Part shown: in pieces, positions 1 through 11,836 of the stretch
How positions within the stretch are numbered: position 1 is the stretch's first letter
Layout: every line of letters begins with the position of its first letter
NCBI GenBank assembly: GCA_012932865.1
Contig: SAXG01000028.1
Location: 124,001-188,000 of the forward strand
Direction: 5' to 3'
From: Amylostereum areolatum
Taxonomy: Eukaryota > Basidiomycota > Agaricomycetes > Russulales > Stereaceae
Length of the DNA: 64,000 nt
Notes under the pieces: model-generated
What the model was told of the DNA's origin: nothing
Database searches by the model: none
What the model saw: the letters and a program-made list of their open reading frames with translations, nothing else
Program-made: the position numbers and the translations under genes

Positions 1-231
1 GCTTTCCTTGAACTGGACGGTTACTGCGATTGCGACTCTCGAGTTACGCGGTAATCAACAACCCATTTCCTGCTATATTGTCGAATACGAAAGCCATCAG
101 CAAAGATGTCGACGAAATGAGGACTTTAAGAAACCGCCACGAGACCTCAGGCTCTCAGGCCCTGGCTGCGCCATCACTTGACGGACAACGCAACGTAGGT
201 GTGCCCAAAGATGATAGCGATGTTGTATGTA
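1..231. other. Unassigned window edge
   Basis: No gene, repeat or RNA could be supported in this stretch before the inverted-repeat element. Short open frames here lack ATG starts or recognisable protein content. Confidence 0.4.
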
Positions 232-884
232 GCGTTGCACAAATACGAGTAAATATGCTGACCGACCATATTATATCGAATACATATTATTACGAGTGGG
301 AGAAATAGTGTATGTATTTGTAGCTGTACTATATCATATCATAATGGTCAAATATTCTTATTTATTTGTATCTAATTTATATTTTTTGCCCTGAGCCAGA
401 GGTATGATATGGGCTAAGGCTATGATGGCTATAAGTTATTCTTGTCTGGACATCATGTAGAAGATGAAGTCTGCCATTGTTGGCAGTGATGGGATGCCGT
501 TGCTTGCTGACAGGATGCTGCCGCCACCGGCGAGAAGTCGTGAGAAACAGCGGCACTTTGGTGGCAGCCTTTCCAAGAATGGAAATGAGCCACTGGCAAA
601 CCCCGGAGTGTTCTCGCCGTTACCAGAGGTATTGACTTCAATTTGGGTATGTGTTACCTGTCTCTTAAAGGCATCTTGAAGCTCACTGGTCAAGTAGATA
701 AGCCTACTTCTGGCATACTCAGAATATAAATAAATATTGAGTCCATAGCATATTGTACTCGTACTATATCATACTGTACCCAATTACATTATGGTGGTTC
801 AAAATACACAGCAGCCGTAATATATCGATATTTTTCCGTATTAATATGATTATATTTAAGTATACTCTATAGTTTGTGCAACAC
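232..884 (+). mobile_element. Non-autonomous TIR element, intact copy 1 (653 bp)
   Basis: The element starts GCGTTGCACAAA and ends TTTGTGCAACAC, giving imperfect terminal inverted repeats, and is flanked by TA on both sides, as expected for a Tc1/mariner-like TA target. It has no coding region that looks like a transposase, so it is probably a MITE-type element. A second copy (29356-29457 plus 47556-48106) differs at only a few bases by eye. This intact copy preserves the target site into which the Helitron inserted in copy 2. The superfamily is inferred only from the TA flanks. Confidence 0.75.
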
Positions 885-1001
885 TAGTTGTATGTCAGTG
901 AGTAGGAGATGGCGACGTAGACATACACTGTATTACAATGCCATAATGATTCTGAAATCGTGACGGGCGGCAAAAAGGATGGAACACATCTGCGAACCCA
1001 A

Positions 1002-1075
1002 TGGCCAACGTGGGGATCAAACCCAAGACCTTCGCGTTATTAGCACGACGCTCTAACCAGCTGAGCTAGTCGGCC
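1002..1075 (-). tRNA. tRNA-Ile (anticodon AAT)
   Basis: The minus strand folds as a 73-nt tRNA plus discriminator base. The acceptor stem is GGCCGAC with GTTGGCC, including one G-U pair. The D arm is CTCAGCTGGTTAGAG, the anticodon loop is CTAATAA (anticodon AAT), and the T arm carries GGTTTGATCCC. There is no intron. The 3' end lies 117 bp from TIR element copy 1. Confidence 0.93.
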
Positions 1076-1282
1076 ATATTATCGCTGAAAAGTGTAGTAA
1101 TTGAGACGTGCACAGAGCCGTGCGGTGTCACCACTAGGTCGGCTGTGAGCCGGGAGTAGAACTAACTGTACAGTATTACATTATCTGCACGTGACGGCGC
1201 GACCGGCAACGACCGACAGCGCGCACAACGGGACGTACATCGACAAGCCAGTCATCGACGACACAACGCCCGGCAGCAAGAC

Positions 1283-1988
1283 ATGGTGCGTCCCCATCGC
1301 CGACCTCACATTCCTCCCTCTGATCGTTCTATGTGCAGGCCGACACAAAGACCGCCCCCACCAACCCCATGCGTGAGCTTCGTATTGAGAAGCTCGTGAT
1401 CAGTGCGTTCTCTCTGATTTTCCTTCCCGCTTTTCTCTGATATCTCGTCTTGGCGGCGTATGACAGACATTTCCGTTGGAGAGTCTGGTGACAGACTGAC
1501 GCGGGCGTCCAAAGTTCTTGAGCAACTTACCGGCCAAACCCCAGTCACCTCCAAAGCTCGCTACACCGTCCGCACGTTCGGTATCCGTCGTAACGAGAAG
1601 ATCGCCGTGCACGTCACCATCCGTGGGCCCAAGGCCGAGGAGATCCTCGAGCGTGGTCTGAAGGTCAAGGAGTACGAGCTCCGTCGCAGGAACTTCTCCG
1701 AGACAGGTAACTTCGGCTTCGGTATTCAGGAGCACATCGATCTCGGCGCACGATACGACCCTGGTATCGGTATTTTCGGCATGGACTTCTACGTCGTGAT
1801 GGGCAGGCCAGGGAACCGTGTGTCAAAGCGCAAGGTCAAGACTGCACGGGTGGGCTCAACGCATAAGGTGCACAAGGATGACACTATGTCATGGTTCAAG
1901 CAGCGTTTCGACGGTATCATCCTCGTGCGTTTCTCTGTGCTACTGGCTCTTCGCTCTTCTGACCGCCTGCCGTCTTTCACAGAAATAG
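1283..1988 (+). CDS. RPL11: 60S ribosomal protein L11 (uL5)
   Basis: Component of the large ribosomal subunit that binds 5S rRNA at the central protuberance. I read four exons: 1283-1285 (ATG only), 1339-1402, 1467-1924 and 1983-1988 (one Lys codon plus stop). All introns are GT-AG and 53-64 nt long. The product is about 176 residues, matching the family length of about 174. Diagnostic segments are [12 protein letters not shown] near the N-terminus, [38 protein letters not shown] and the C-terminal [10 protein letters not shown]. The start is the ATG that splices directly onto [10 protein letters not shown]. The minimal first and last exons are unusual but give a complete conserved protein. 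Confidence 0.93.
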
Positions 1989-3005
1989 ACGCTTCGCTCC
2001 CCCCCCCGCCTTTTCCTCGCTTTCATGCTATGACACTTATTGCCACATGTACCATGCATGCCACTCAAAATGTATTCCCTTTCTTCGGGTTCTACTGTTC
2101 CCTGTATCGGACTGTGCTGCCACTGTATTATGGAGCTACCGAGCGTTCAGCAAATGCGTTCACAGTTCTTCCACTTCGGTCAGCCGACCAAAACGCTTTG
2201 ACGTTGAACGTTGATTACCTACCTTCACTGCATATCACATTAGTCTTGCCCCGACGTTGCACCGCCGCTTGCATCCGTCCATTCGTCACTTTTTTTTCGT
2301 TCGTGCGTTCTTCCCCTGTATGAGTCTATCATCGCCAAATCATCGCCGTCTTTCTGTCCGCGCGGCGCGAGGCGACGATCGCAATATTTGCATGGACTTT
2401 CGACGCGAGCAAGCTGCGAGCAAGACAGTCACACACGATTTACGCCGTAGAGCGCTCGCTGCCATTCGATAGATGTGCTCAGACTTTCCGGTTCCGCATC
2501 TTCAAAGTTCAACGCGAGGTAAGTAGTATGAACACCTTCCCGAGATGCTGTATGGTTGACTCGTCTTTTCTTTCGTGTCCTGACTAGTTTCGAGATCCTC
2601 TCTTCAGGCCTTCAGGGCTGGCCCCAATTAGATCGCATAAACTCAACCCACCGTGCGCGGAGTCGGTTGTGTTGCTCCTCATGCTCGTCAACCTGCCAGA
2701 GAGCAATGAACGACACATCACAACTTTCATAATGCTCTTTTCGGTTCATTATATCCTCAAACGTCAAAAAGCGACAGGTAAAAGCATCCTCCCTGTGCCA
2801 TCTGAACTATCGTGCATGCTTGCTCCGCAAACGCTCTTCCAACTTCCGTTTCCAGGCCTTCGTGGGTCGTCCAATGGTATGGTGACTGCCTTGCGAGTCT
2901 AAACTCTACCCACCCTCCCTCTATTTATTTTGCTCACCAGCTGCAGTATATATAACGCCCACGCGATTGCAGTTTCTCCCCAGTCGTAGCACAATCCTCA
3001 GGACA
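1989..3005. other. Intergenic, no supported gene
   Basis: About 1 kb between RPL11 and the lectin-protease gene. Pyrimidine-rich tracts follow the RPL11 stop. Open frames here are short, and I found no conserved protein or RNA. An upstream exon of the next gene could lie near 2900-3000. Confidence 0.4.
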
Positions 3006-4626
3006 ATGCCTTCTTTCGCACGCGGAGTTTGTAGGTTCTTCTCGCCGAATCATCCAATCCGCTGTCCTTGACCGCCATATAGATTTTATGCAGAACATCA
3101 AGGCGCCGGTCTTCGTGGCCCTCTCAGAAGGTTCGTTCGTGGTTTCTTTCCTGCGCACTCACTGTCACGGTATATTGACATGATGGGTCTACGAAGGGTC
3201 GCCCACCGTCGGTTGGTGACAGGTCTGCCCTATAACGCGCTTGTTTTTGCCTCATATCTCCATGCACTCAGGTTCCAAGGTCATTGGATGGCAGAAACTT
3301 CCGTGGGACGACGCTCCTGCCACTACGGACAACAAAGTTTTTTCCCACCTTTGGCTTATTGATCCTGTGACTGGCAAGGACGACACGTTTACTCTTCGCA
3401 ACCTGATGGGCGGCACATATCTCTCTCTTCCTGGAGGTAAATGTCCTCGTATCTCTCGACGTGCGTTATGTTGTCGTGCATGCTGCTCATTTTCGACTTA
3501 GCCAATGCCACCAACGGAACCCTGATTGTGGGTGGCTCACCCAATAGCGCGCAGGAAATACAGTGGATCATCAAAGCCCCCACGGGAGGCCAAGCTGGGA
3601 CCTTCAAGTGAGCTTCGTTTAGCCATCGAGACCAAAAATGTCAGCTTAACATACAACAACTTTTTCAGGATACAGCACGCGGTGGCAAAGAGTACGTGCC
3701 GCTGGTTGATATTCTACGAGTTGATATAACCGGCAAGGCAATTCATTCAATAGCTTTCGTTGATCTTTATGGCGGGTAAGTCTTGGTTTTCCCACCGTCT
3801 TCACCCCAAAGTGACAATCTGAACGCAGGGGTTCCACGAATGGCACCGCCATCAACGGATGGGCAGGCGATTGGAACATAGCCGGCAACGCCAACCAGAA
3901 CTGGGTTTTTGAGCGAGTCAGTCGCACCAGCGGAGAGATAAAGACCGCCGTGCTGGCCAATCCGGACATAAGCACCGACTTCAAAAGCTTCTTGGCCGAT
4001 TCGGAGTGAGCCTTCCCGATCATTGTCGAGACATACACTTACTGACAGCGCCTGAAAGCTACCTGCTTCTTCCGCGCGGATTCTGGCAGAATATATGGAA
4101 CAGCAGCGATCTGAAGAATCGTCGCTGGAGATCGGAGATTTTTGATTGCGACGATTTCGCCACCGGTGTGTTTCTGAAAACTCTGTCAGGCGTTGGACAG
4201 TCGAACCAACATTCTGCATAATCCCAGTTTTCAAAGCTGAGGTCGCCAAATGGGGAGACACAAACATCAAAGCCGATGTAAGCCGTGCCGTTTTATTTGG
4301 TCAGCCCTCGACGCCATAATGAAACATGACGCTCTCGCAGAACATTAGCGTTCTATGCGGTCTGATGTACGGAACCAGTGACAGAGGAGGGCACGCTTAC
4401 AACTTCGCGATCATGAGTAATACTCCGAACAAGGTCGTATTTTTCGAGTATGTCCGATCATTTCCACGCTGTTTCTGTAACTCACGGAGGGCGACTCAGG
4501 CCCCAGACCAATTCCTTCATGGTCCGTCGTTTTCGTTTAAGATGCTGATTCATTCAAATGACACTGACCTGCGTATAGGATAGCATTGGGTTCAAGGCTT
4601 ATTTCGGCATGTTCTGTCAGATCTGA
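3006..4626 (+). CDS. Chimeric ricin-B-type lectin with papain-like C-terminal domain (Marasmius oreades agglutinin-like)
   Basis: A multi-exon gene. The N-terminal two thirds are a beta-trefoil carbohydrate-binding domain, with repeated segments around 3270-3960 that contain GTYLSL, an NGWAGDW segment and Trp-containing strand ends such as NWVFERV. The C-terminal part has a Cys in a DCDDF motif (about 4144-4158), a His in GGHAYNF (about 4386-4406) and a Glu shortly after. This is the arrangement of the cysteine-protease-like domain in fungal chimerolectins. Members of that family are defence lectins toxic to nematodes and animal cells, so this is a possible toxin gene. The internal exons and the stop are reasonably clear. 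The 5' exons (3006-3240) are uncertain, and the true start may differ. Several introns of 50-70 nt interrupt it, and I see no obvious break. Confidence 0.7.
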
Positions 4627-5132
4627 AACTCTGGCAAGCGTTTTTCATGAAGAATCAAGGATACCGCGAGGAATCGCGGGTCGAATATGCGCTATATATA
4701 CATCGGGGTAGACAAAAAATCCGTGTAAGGCATTCGATGGGTGTGCGTCTGATTTTTCATGAATGTACAGTATGGTCGTGATCTTGTAAGAAGGAAAATG
4801 GGAGCTTTCAGATACTTGGTCCATCTGAACAATACTGTGTTCGAGATGGTGCAGCTCACCTAGTAGTTCTATCTCTAGGGACGTGTGGTCACCGTCGTCC
4901 CGTCCAAGCTGCGTCTGATCTTCTTAGAGTTCTTTTATGTGTAAGGTATGTTGGAGGGTACAAGTTGAAGTTGATCGTTCCGGACACCACAGATGTCGAT
5001 GCAGAGGTGTGAAAGTTCCGTATCCGTCCTTGAGAGGTGCTGTCACGTGCCGACACGTCGCCAAATGGCAAACGTTGGTGAAGTATGTAAGTACCTTCTC
5101 CCCCCCACCACGACCTCAGCGTTTGGGCAACG
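4627..5132. other. Intergenic, no supported gene
   Basis: Holds the 3' flank of the lectin gene and the promoter of STT3. No protein or RNA feature could be supported. Confidence 0.4.
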
Positions 5133-7978
5133 ATGCCCAGGGCGTACCCTCTTCCAACTGACCTTTCGCCGGCGACGGTCACAAACACTGCGTCGCTCGT
5201 GCGCATCGTCGCCTTTGCTCTCATTTCTGGCGCAGCCATCGCGTCTCGCCTTTTCGCCGTCGTCAACTTCGAGAGTATCATCCATGAATTGTAAGTATCT
5301 AGCGTTTCATGTGGAAGCGTCTCTAACGTGTATTGCCAGTGACCCGTGGTTCAACTAGTGAGTGCGGTGAAATGCGGTGGTGGACGTGTCACTGACGGAT
5401 ATGCGCAGCCGCGCGACGAGGGTACTTGCTTCCAAGGGATTTTACGTGCGTTCTTTCCTATCCCTGTCGAAAGAAATGCTGACCTCTGACAGGAATTCTG
5501 GAACTGGTTTGACCCCACGGCATGGTACCCGCTGGGCCGTGTTGTTGGCGGTACCATCTACCCCGGTTTAATGGCTACCAGCGGCGTCATCTATAACCTT
5601 CTCCATGCCCTCCACCTCCCTGTCGACATACGCAATATATGTGTTCTCCTGGCCCCCGGCTTCAGCGCGCTGACCGCGTGGTCAACGTATATGTGTGTAG
5701 AACCTCGCTTCGCTCCGTGGCGCAAGCTGACCGATTCACAGGTTCACCAAGGAAATGAAGGACGAAAGCGCCGGGCTGCTCGCCGCTGCGTTCATTGGCA
5801 TAGTTCCCGGATACATCTCCCGCTCTGTCGCGGGATTCGTACGACAACGAAGCCATCGCCATCTTCCTCCTGATGTTCACGTTCTATCTTTGGATCAAGG
5901 CCCTCAAGCTCGGTAGCGCGCTCTTCGGAACGTTCGCTGCGGTTTTCTACTTTTACATGGTGGCCGCCTGGGGTGCGTGCTCATGCTCTTCCGCCGAAAG
6001 TCAACTGACCGCCTCTACAGGTGGATACGCGTTTATCACCAACATGATCCCCCTGCACGCGCTCGCGCTTCTCCTCATGGGCCGCTTCACCAACAGGCTC
6101 TACGTAGCCTACTCATCGTGGTACGCTATTGGGACATTGGCCAGCATGCAAGTGCCGTTCGTCGGCTTCCAGCCCATCCGGACCAGTGAGCATATGGGTG
6201 CTCTCGGCGTGTTCGGCCTCCTGCAGATCGTGGCTTTCGTGCAACTCGTACGCTCGCACGTCTCCTCGAAACAGTTCAAGGACCTCCTGTTTGTCTCCGT
6301 CATTGCTGCCGGTATCGTGGGTACAGCTGCCATCGTCGGGCTCACCTACAAAGGCTGGATTGCCCCGTGGACTGGCCGGTTCTACTCTCTCTGGGATACG
6401 GGCTACGCTAAGAAGTATGTACACAGTATCTACCTCTTCGCATTCATCTGATCCTTCTCACAGATACATTCCTATCATCGCCTCGGTGTCGGAGCACCAA
6501 CCTACTGCCTGGCCATCGTTCTTCATGGACCTTCAATTCCTTATCTTCCTCTTCCCGGCCGGCGTGGTGATGTGCTTCCGCACGCTCCGCGACGAGCATG
6601 TATTCGTTATCATCTACGCCCTCGTCGCCAGCTATTTCGCTGGTGTCATGGTCCGTCTTATGCTCACCCTCACACCGGTCGTTTGCGTGTCGGCAGCCAT
6701 CGCGCTTTCCACCGTCTTTGACGTATACATCGACCCCACGGAGCCCGATGTCCCAGAAGAGCCTAAGGAAGACGCCACTACGGACGACAAGAAGTTGAAG
6801 AAGGATAAGGCCGCGTCTGCGGTTTCCGGAGGCCCATCCGTTGCTGGGCTCCTCTCCGATTTCATCTCTCCTTCCACAACCACATCGGGAGGGAAGAAGA
6901 AGGAGCGTCAAACGGGAATCTTCGGGCTTGACACCAGGGCGGCGGTCATCTTCCATGGCGTGTCCATGCTCATGTTCTTCGTCATGCATTGCACATGGGT
7001 CACGTCCAACGCATATTCGTCTCCCTCCGTGGTGCTGGCTTCACACAATGCGGAAGGATTGTCGCTCATCGACGACTTCCGTGAAGCGTACTACTGGCTC
7101 CGCCAGAACACCCCCGAGGACGCCGTGGTTATGAGCTGGTGGGATTACGGGTACCAGATTGCTGGTATGGCCGACCGCCCAACGCTCGTGGACAACAACA
7201 CCTGGAACAACAGTGCGTCCACCATCCACCGAATAATTTTATATACTAACCCTTGTTTTAGCCCACATTGCCACCGTCGGCAAGGCCATGTCCAGCTCCG
7301 AAGAAGTGGCTTACCCCATTCTCCGCAAGCACGACGTCGACTATGTCCTTGTCATCTTCGGCGGGCTCATCGGCTACAGCGGCGACGATATCAACAAGTT
7401 TTTGTGGATGGTTCGCATTGCGCAGGGTGTATGGCCGGATGAGATCCAGGAGCCGAAGTACTTCACGCCGACAGGCGAATATCGCGTGGATGACAGGGCT
7501 TCGGCCGCGATGAAGAACAGCTTGATGTACAAGATGTCCTTCTACCGGTCAGTTGTGTTTTAGCCTTTGTTGTGTGGATGGGGAGCTGATGAATGATACG
7601 CGTGCTAGGTATGCGGAGCTATTTGGTGGAGGACAAGCTATGGATCGTGTTCGTGGACAACAGATGCCCAAGGCTGGCCCTACACTGGACTACCTCGGTG
7701 CGTGCTCCTGCCTTCCTTTTCCCGTAGCCTCCCTCTAACACAACCACCCTGATACATCTGAAGATGAAGCCTTCACATCAGAAAACTGGATCGTACGTTC
7801 TCATCGTCTGCTCTTGATTTGATCGATGCTAATCGATGGGCCATTGCGCGCGCAGGTCCGCATCTTCCAAGTAAAGAAGGAAGACCCTCTAGGGAGGGAC
7901 TTGAAAACTGCCAATGCGTTCGCCCAGGGCAAGAAGCGGAAGCGGACGAAGCCTCCTGTGCGTCGCAAGGCGTTGTAG
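5133..7978 (+). CDS. STT3: Oligosaccharyltransferase catalytic subunit STT3
   Basis: Transfers the preassembled glycan from dolichol pyrophosphate to Asn of nascent proteins in the ER membrane. I read eleven exons: 5133-5290, 5340-5357, 5409-5444, 5493-5692, 5742-5972, 6021-6414, 6464-7212, 7262-7547, 7609-7697, 7764-7792 and 7856-7978. The start [10 protein letters not shown] is the ATG in frame with the first membrane helix. Seen motifs: DPWFNYR in the first luminal loop (split by an intron), the SVSEHQPT loop, and the catalytic signature WWDYGYQ with DNNTWNNTH downstream. It has about a dozen hydrophobic segments and a Lys-rich cytosolic-type loop (KKLKKDK). The C-terminus is very basic ([13 protein letters not shown]). 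It appears complete. Confidence 0.95.
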
Positions 7979-8500
7979 ACTCGGCGTGGAGTGAGATAGT
8001 ACCACATGCGTGTTTTGTTGTGACTTGCTATATATTTGCGCTTGCCTCCAAGGATGAATGATATTGGCTAGCAGATGCGGAGAGGGGGGAGCGTCCGAAC
8101 GTTAACTTTAGTGACTGTGCCGTGCATCACTCATCACAAGCACTTGCAGAGTGTAGTTGTTGACGCGAATGGGTCTCACTTTTCAGTACTCAGTAGTTCT
8201 TGCTGGCTCCTGCAACAAGGCGATGGCCCCTTCCCTTTCAGCCTGTCTCTGCCGGCATGTTGAGAAAGGACTGAAACGAACAAACTGACAAGCCATCAAG
8301 TACCAGTTTGGTATCACCGATGGAATCAAACTCCAGAGAGCGACTTGGTTGAAAAAAGTGCAACGCGCGGAGATTGAAAGCGCGTCCACGTCTCGGGCCC
8401 GTTTCTCCCTCCGGGTCCTCTTTGTCCGCACACAACAGCCCCATCGCGGCCGCTTTCCCCCTAGATTTCGCCACTGACTCTCACAAATCCGCAGAATAGC
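7979..8500. other. Intergenic, STT3/HDAC
   Basis: STT3 3' flank and histone deacetylase promoter. No further gene seen. Confidence 0.4.
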
Positions 8501-11500
8501 ATGGCGACGACAAACGGACATACAAGCGCGTCGACATCAGCCATGGATGTTGACCCTCCCGCCCTGCCCGCCGGCGCGCAAACAGCGTCTAACGGACCCC
8601 CTCTGGCCCATCCGATGACCCGTAGAGCAGCTTCCGTGCCTCTCCACATGCAAAAGTTCAACGTCGGATACGTATATGCGACCGAGATGATGTTGCATAG
8701 CTCCGAACAAGAGCATCCTGAGAAACCGGCGCGCATCGCGCGCGTGCACGACGTGTTCAAGCTCAACGGCCTCGTTGCGAATATGAAACGCATCCCGATT
8801 CGTTTGGCGAAGCGGGAGGAGGTCCTCCTTGTACACAGCGAGCAAGTTTGGGAGGATGTCGCCAAACTGAAGCGTCAGTATCATGTTTCGACGCCTCCTT
8901 CCTTCCTTTAATATTGACGGCGCGTCGACATGTGCTCAGATTTCTCCCCGCAAGACATTATCAACTCGCAGGATTTTTACGAGCGCGAATCACTCTATGT
9001 GAACCCTCAAACGCCGATGACAGCGAGGCTTAGCTGCGGCGGGGTGGTTGAGGCCTGTCTCGCGGTCGCCCGGAACGAAGTTCAGAAAACGTTCGCCAAT
9101 GTCCGGCCGCCAGGGCACCATGCCGAGCCAGACAGACCCATGGGTTTCTGTTTCTTCAACAACGTCGCGGTTGCGGTGAAAGTCCTTCGTCAGATGACTC
9201 CCATTAAGCGAATTATGATATTGGATTGGTGAGTCTTGAACGGGATGCTTTGAGATGCGGATCCTGATAGATTCTCCCAAAATTTAGGGATGTTCATCAC
9301 GGTACGCCCAGTCCGTGACCGTAATGAATATTATTTTCACGCCTTACAGGTAATGGTACGCAAAAGGCGTTCAACAATGACCCAAACGTACTGTATATCT
9401 CGTTGCACCGCTACGAGGGAGGCATGTTTTACCCCGGAGGTCCATTTGGCAGCATGGAATCCTGCGGGGTAGGCGAGGGGACGGGATAGTGAGTCTTTAT
9501 TATCGGACCCATCAATTCAGCACATTCGTAACGACGTTCGAACTCGCGATAGTTCTGTGAACATCCCTTGGCCAACAAACGGTATGCGCGATGCGGATTA
9601 TTTACACGCTTTTCAGAAGATCGTAATGCCTATCGCGACCGAATTTGGTCCCGAGCTTGTCAGTTAGTAAGTCGGCGTGGGCTATACAAGTTAGATTCTG
9701 AACGCGATCGCTCATCGGTGCGGTTTAGTTTCTGCAGGGTTCGACGCGGCGGACGGTGATCCCCTCGGCGAATGCCATGTCAGTCCCGGCGGGTACGCGC
9801 ATATGACGCATATGCTCTCCGGCTTGGCTGGAGGAAAGCTTGTTGTTGCCCTCGAGGTAATACTCCAATCATGCACGGACACGGATCTCGTCGCTCACGC
9901 GACATAGGGCGGATACAACGTCGATGCGCTTTCCAGATCGGCATTGACGGTCGGACGCACTCTTCTTGGCGAGGCCCCTCCGGAAATGGGCCCCCTTGTC
10001 GCGTCAGAAATCGGGACGGAGACCGTCTTTCCTTGTAGCAAAAGAACAGAGTCGGTACTGGAAAAGTATCGACGTGCGCGCGTGCGAGCCTCGCGAAGGT
10101 GCGTGGCTCCCCCCACAAACGGTCCCGTGCTAACGAACACGGTGTATTGGCGCCCAGAAGGACTCGAAGAGATTACGTTTACAATCCCGGGTACGTGGTT
10201 GTCCTTGTTGAGGCATCTACCTACTGACTCGTTGCCATCGCGTACGCCGATTCGGCGGGCTGTGTAGAATTGCTCAAGGCTCATCGTCAGGATTACATGT
10301 ACCGCGAGTTTGACATGTTGGAGATTCCGATCTTGAACGAGGACCTCCGCGACCGTTTTCACACTCAGGTTATGTGCTCGTGAGTAGTATATTCTGCGTC
10401 AAACCCGCCAAACCCTGTTGAAAAAATCGCGTCATCCAATAGGAAGGATGTAATGGAAAACCCATTGTTGGTTGTGTTCGTGCACGAGTTGTACGTTGCT
10501 CGTGCATATTCTCTTCATCCTTCTTTTCATCACAATGATCAATAGTGGCAATATTCGCGCCGAACTAGCCAGCAGCTTCACCTGCGAAGTGCAAGCCGAA
10601 CACTCATATATGGTAAATATGACTCGAAAATTCAAATCACAATTTGCTCATCTTTCGCCCTAATAGGTCGATGCCTCGAAACGGCTCGTAAAATGGTGTC
10701 GAAACGAAGGATACGCCCTTGTTGACATCAATCTCTACCCTCATGTTCCACCACCATCACCCCCTGGCACGGTACTGACTATCTCTGGGTTCTGCGTATT
10801 GTGCGAGCGAAGACTAACTTGGAAGAAAATAGCATATACAGATCCCGGAGGAATACGCGCGTAGGCTCATGGTCTACGTATGGGACAATTATATTTTGTA
10901 CGCAATCGGATCCTACGCATCGACGATATGTCGTGACATATCTCTGACGATTACCTCGATAGGTTATCCAACGCGAAGAAGGTTATCTTGGTGGGCCATG
11001 GACCGGGCGTCGCTGGCCTCATGGAACTGGTGAATCACAGGAGTGAGTGTTCGGTGCCTGCAGTTTAGACTTTTTTTGACAGCGAACTTGATTGATCCTC
11101 GGTTTAGCGGCGGGCGTGATGGACTATGTCAAACTCGTCGCGCAAGTTGTGGGGTATTCAAAAGTGCCTCTCCTTCCACGCAACTCGGGCGAACTCACCA
11201 GTTGGTACTACCATGTACGGCATCGCTTCCTGAAATCTGTTCTGTGCACGCGATTGAGGAAAATACTTCTTCAGAACTCTCTGGTAGTCATTCCGGCAGA
11301 CCATCCCATTCGACGCGATAATAAAGTTGTCAAGCGACATGGAAGAACGCTTTTCTCCGGTCAGTCCATTTCTCTTTTCGATTATAGACCGTAACAGGGA
11401 GGCTCAAGTGTTTTTTCCCCCCCAAAGAGCAAGAAAAGCCAATAAGGATCCTGCTTGAGGCCTTTGACGTTCTGCAGCAGGAGGCGAAAGCTAAGCTCAG

Positions 11501-11507
11501 TTCCTAA
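8501..11507 (+). CDS. HDA1: Class II histone deacetylase (Hda1/Clr3 type) with C-terminal Arb2 domain
   Basis: Zinc-dependent lysine deacetylase acting on histones in the nucleus. The N-terminus (MATTNGHTS...) is a low-complexity leader. The deacetylase domain shows [25 protein letters not shown], the zinc/catalytic segment DWDVHHGNGT assembled across two introns, [11 protein letters not shown], and a GGYN loop. The second half carries the Arb2-like fold, with VVFVHEF, the nucleophile-elbow-like GHGPGVAG, and a closing segment ending KAKLSS. Introns with GTGCGT/GTACGT donors remove the stops seen in the raw frame near 10100-10265. The two-domain order is typical of Hda1/Clr3, which acts in heterochromatin silencing. 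The ATG at 8501 precedes the domain with no better alternative. Confidence 0.92.
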
Positions 11508-11836
11508 CCAGCAGCCGTGTTTCGAACGTCCCCCTGTCGAGCATAAATACCCTATTTATTCTTACCCACGTCTGTATGCAATTGCCTTGCCTTACTCGCC
11601 CGAAGGGGTGCTCACTTCCTGGAACATCTGTATCTGCAGTGGACCCCCTTTCGTGCGAGCAACATAGATGCCCCTTGTCTCCGCACTTGGGCGGACTCAT
11701 TGTTCGCTTAGCGCATGTACTACGTAGATATCCCCTTATCCCTCCATACACGACGAACAAAGCCATGGATTATTCCCATTTATACTGGCAATGAACCCCT
11801 TGAGGAAATCTGCACCCATACCCGGCTACACAGGCT
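11508..11836. other. Intergenic between convergent genes
   Basis: The histone deacetylase and the PDI-like gene converge here. No gene is seen; this is presumably the two 3' UTRs. Confidence 0.4.

Noticed and set aside
464..679. Short identical ORFs in both TIR-element copies
   Set aside because: The identity comes from recent duplication of the element; no transposase motif or ATG-supported protein is recognised.
10100..10265. Stops in the histone deacetylase frame
   Set aside because: Two normal introns with GTGCGT and GTACGT donors remove them.
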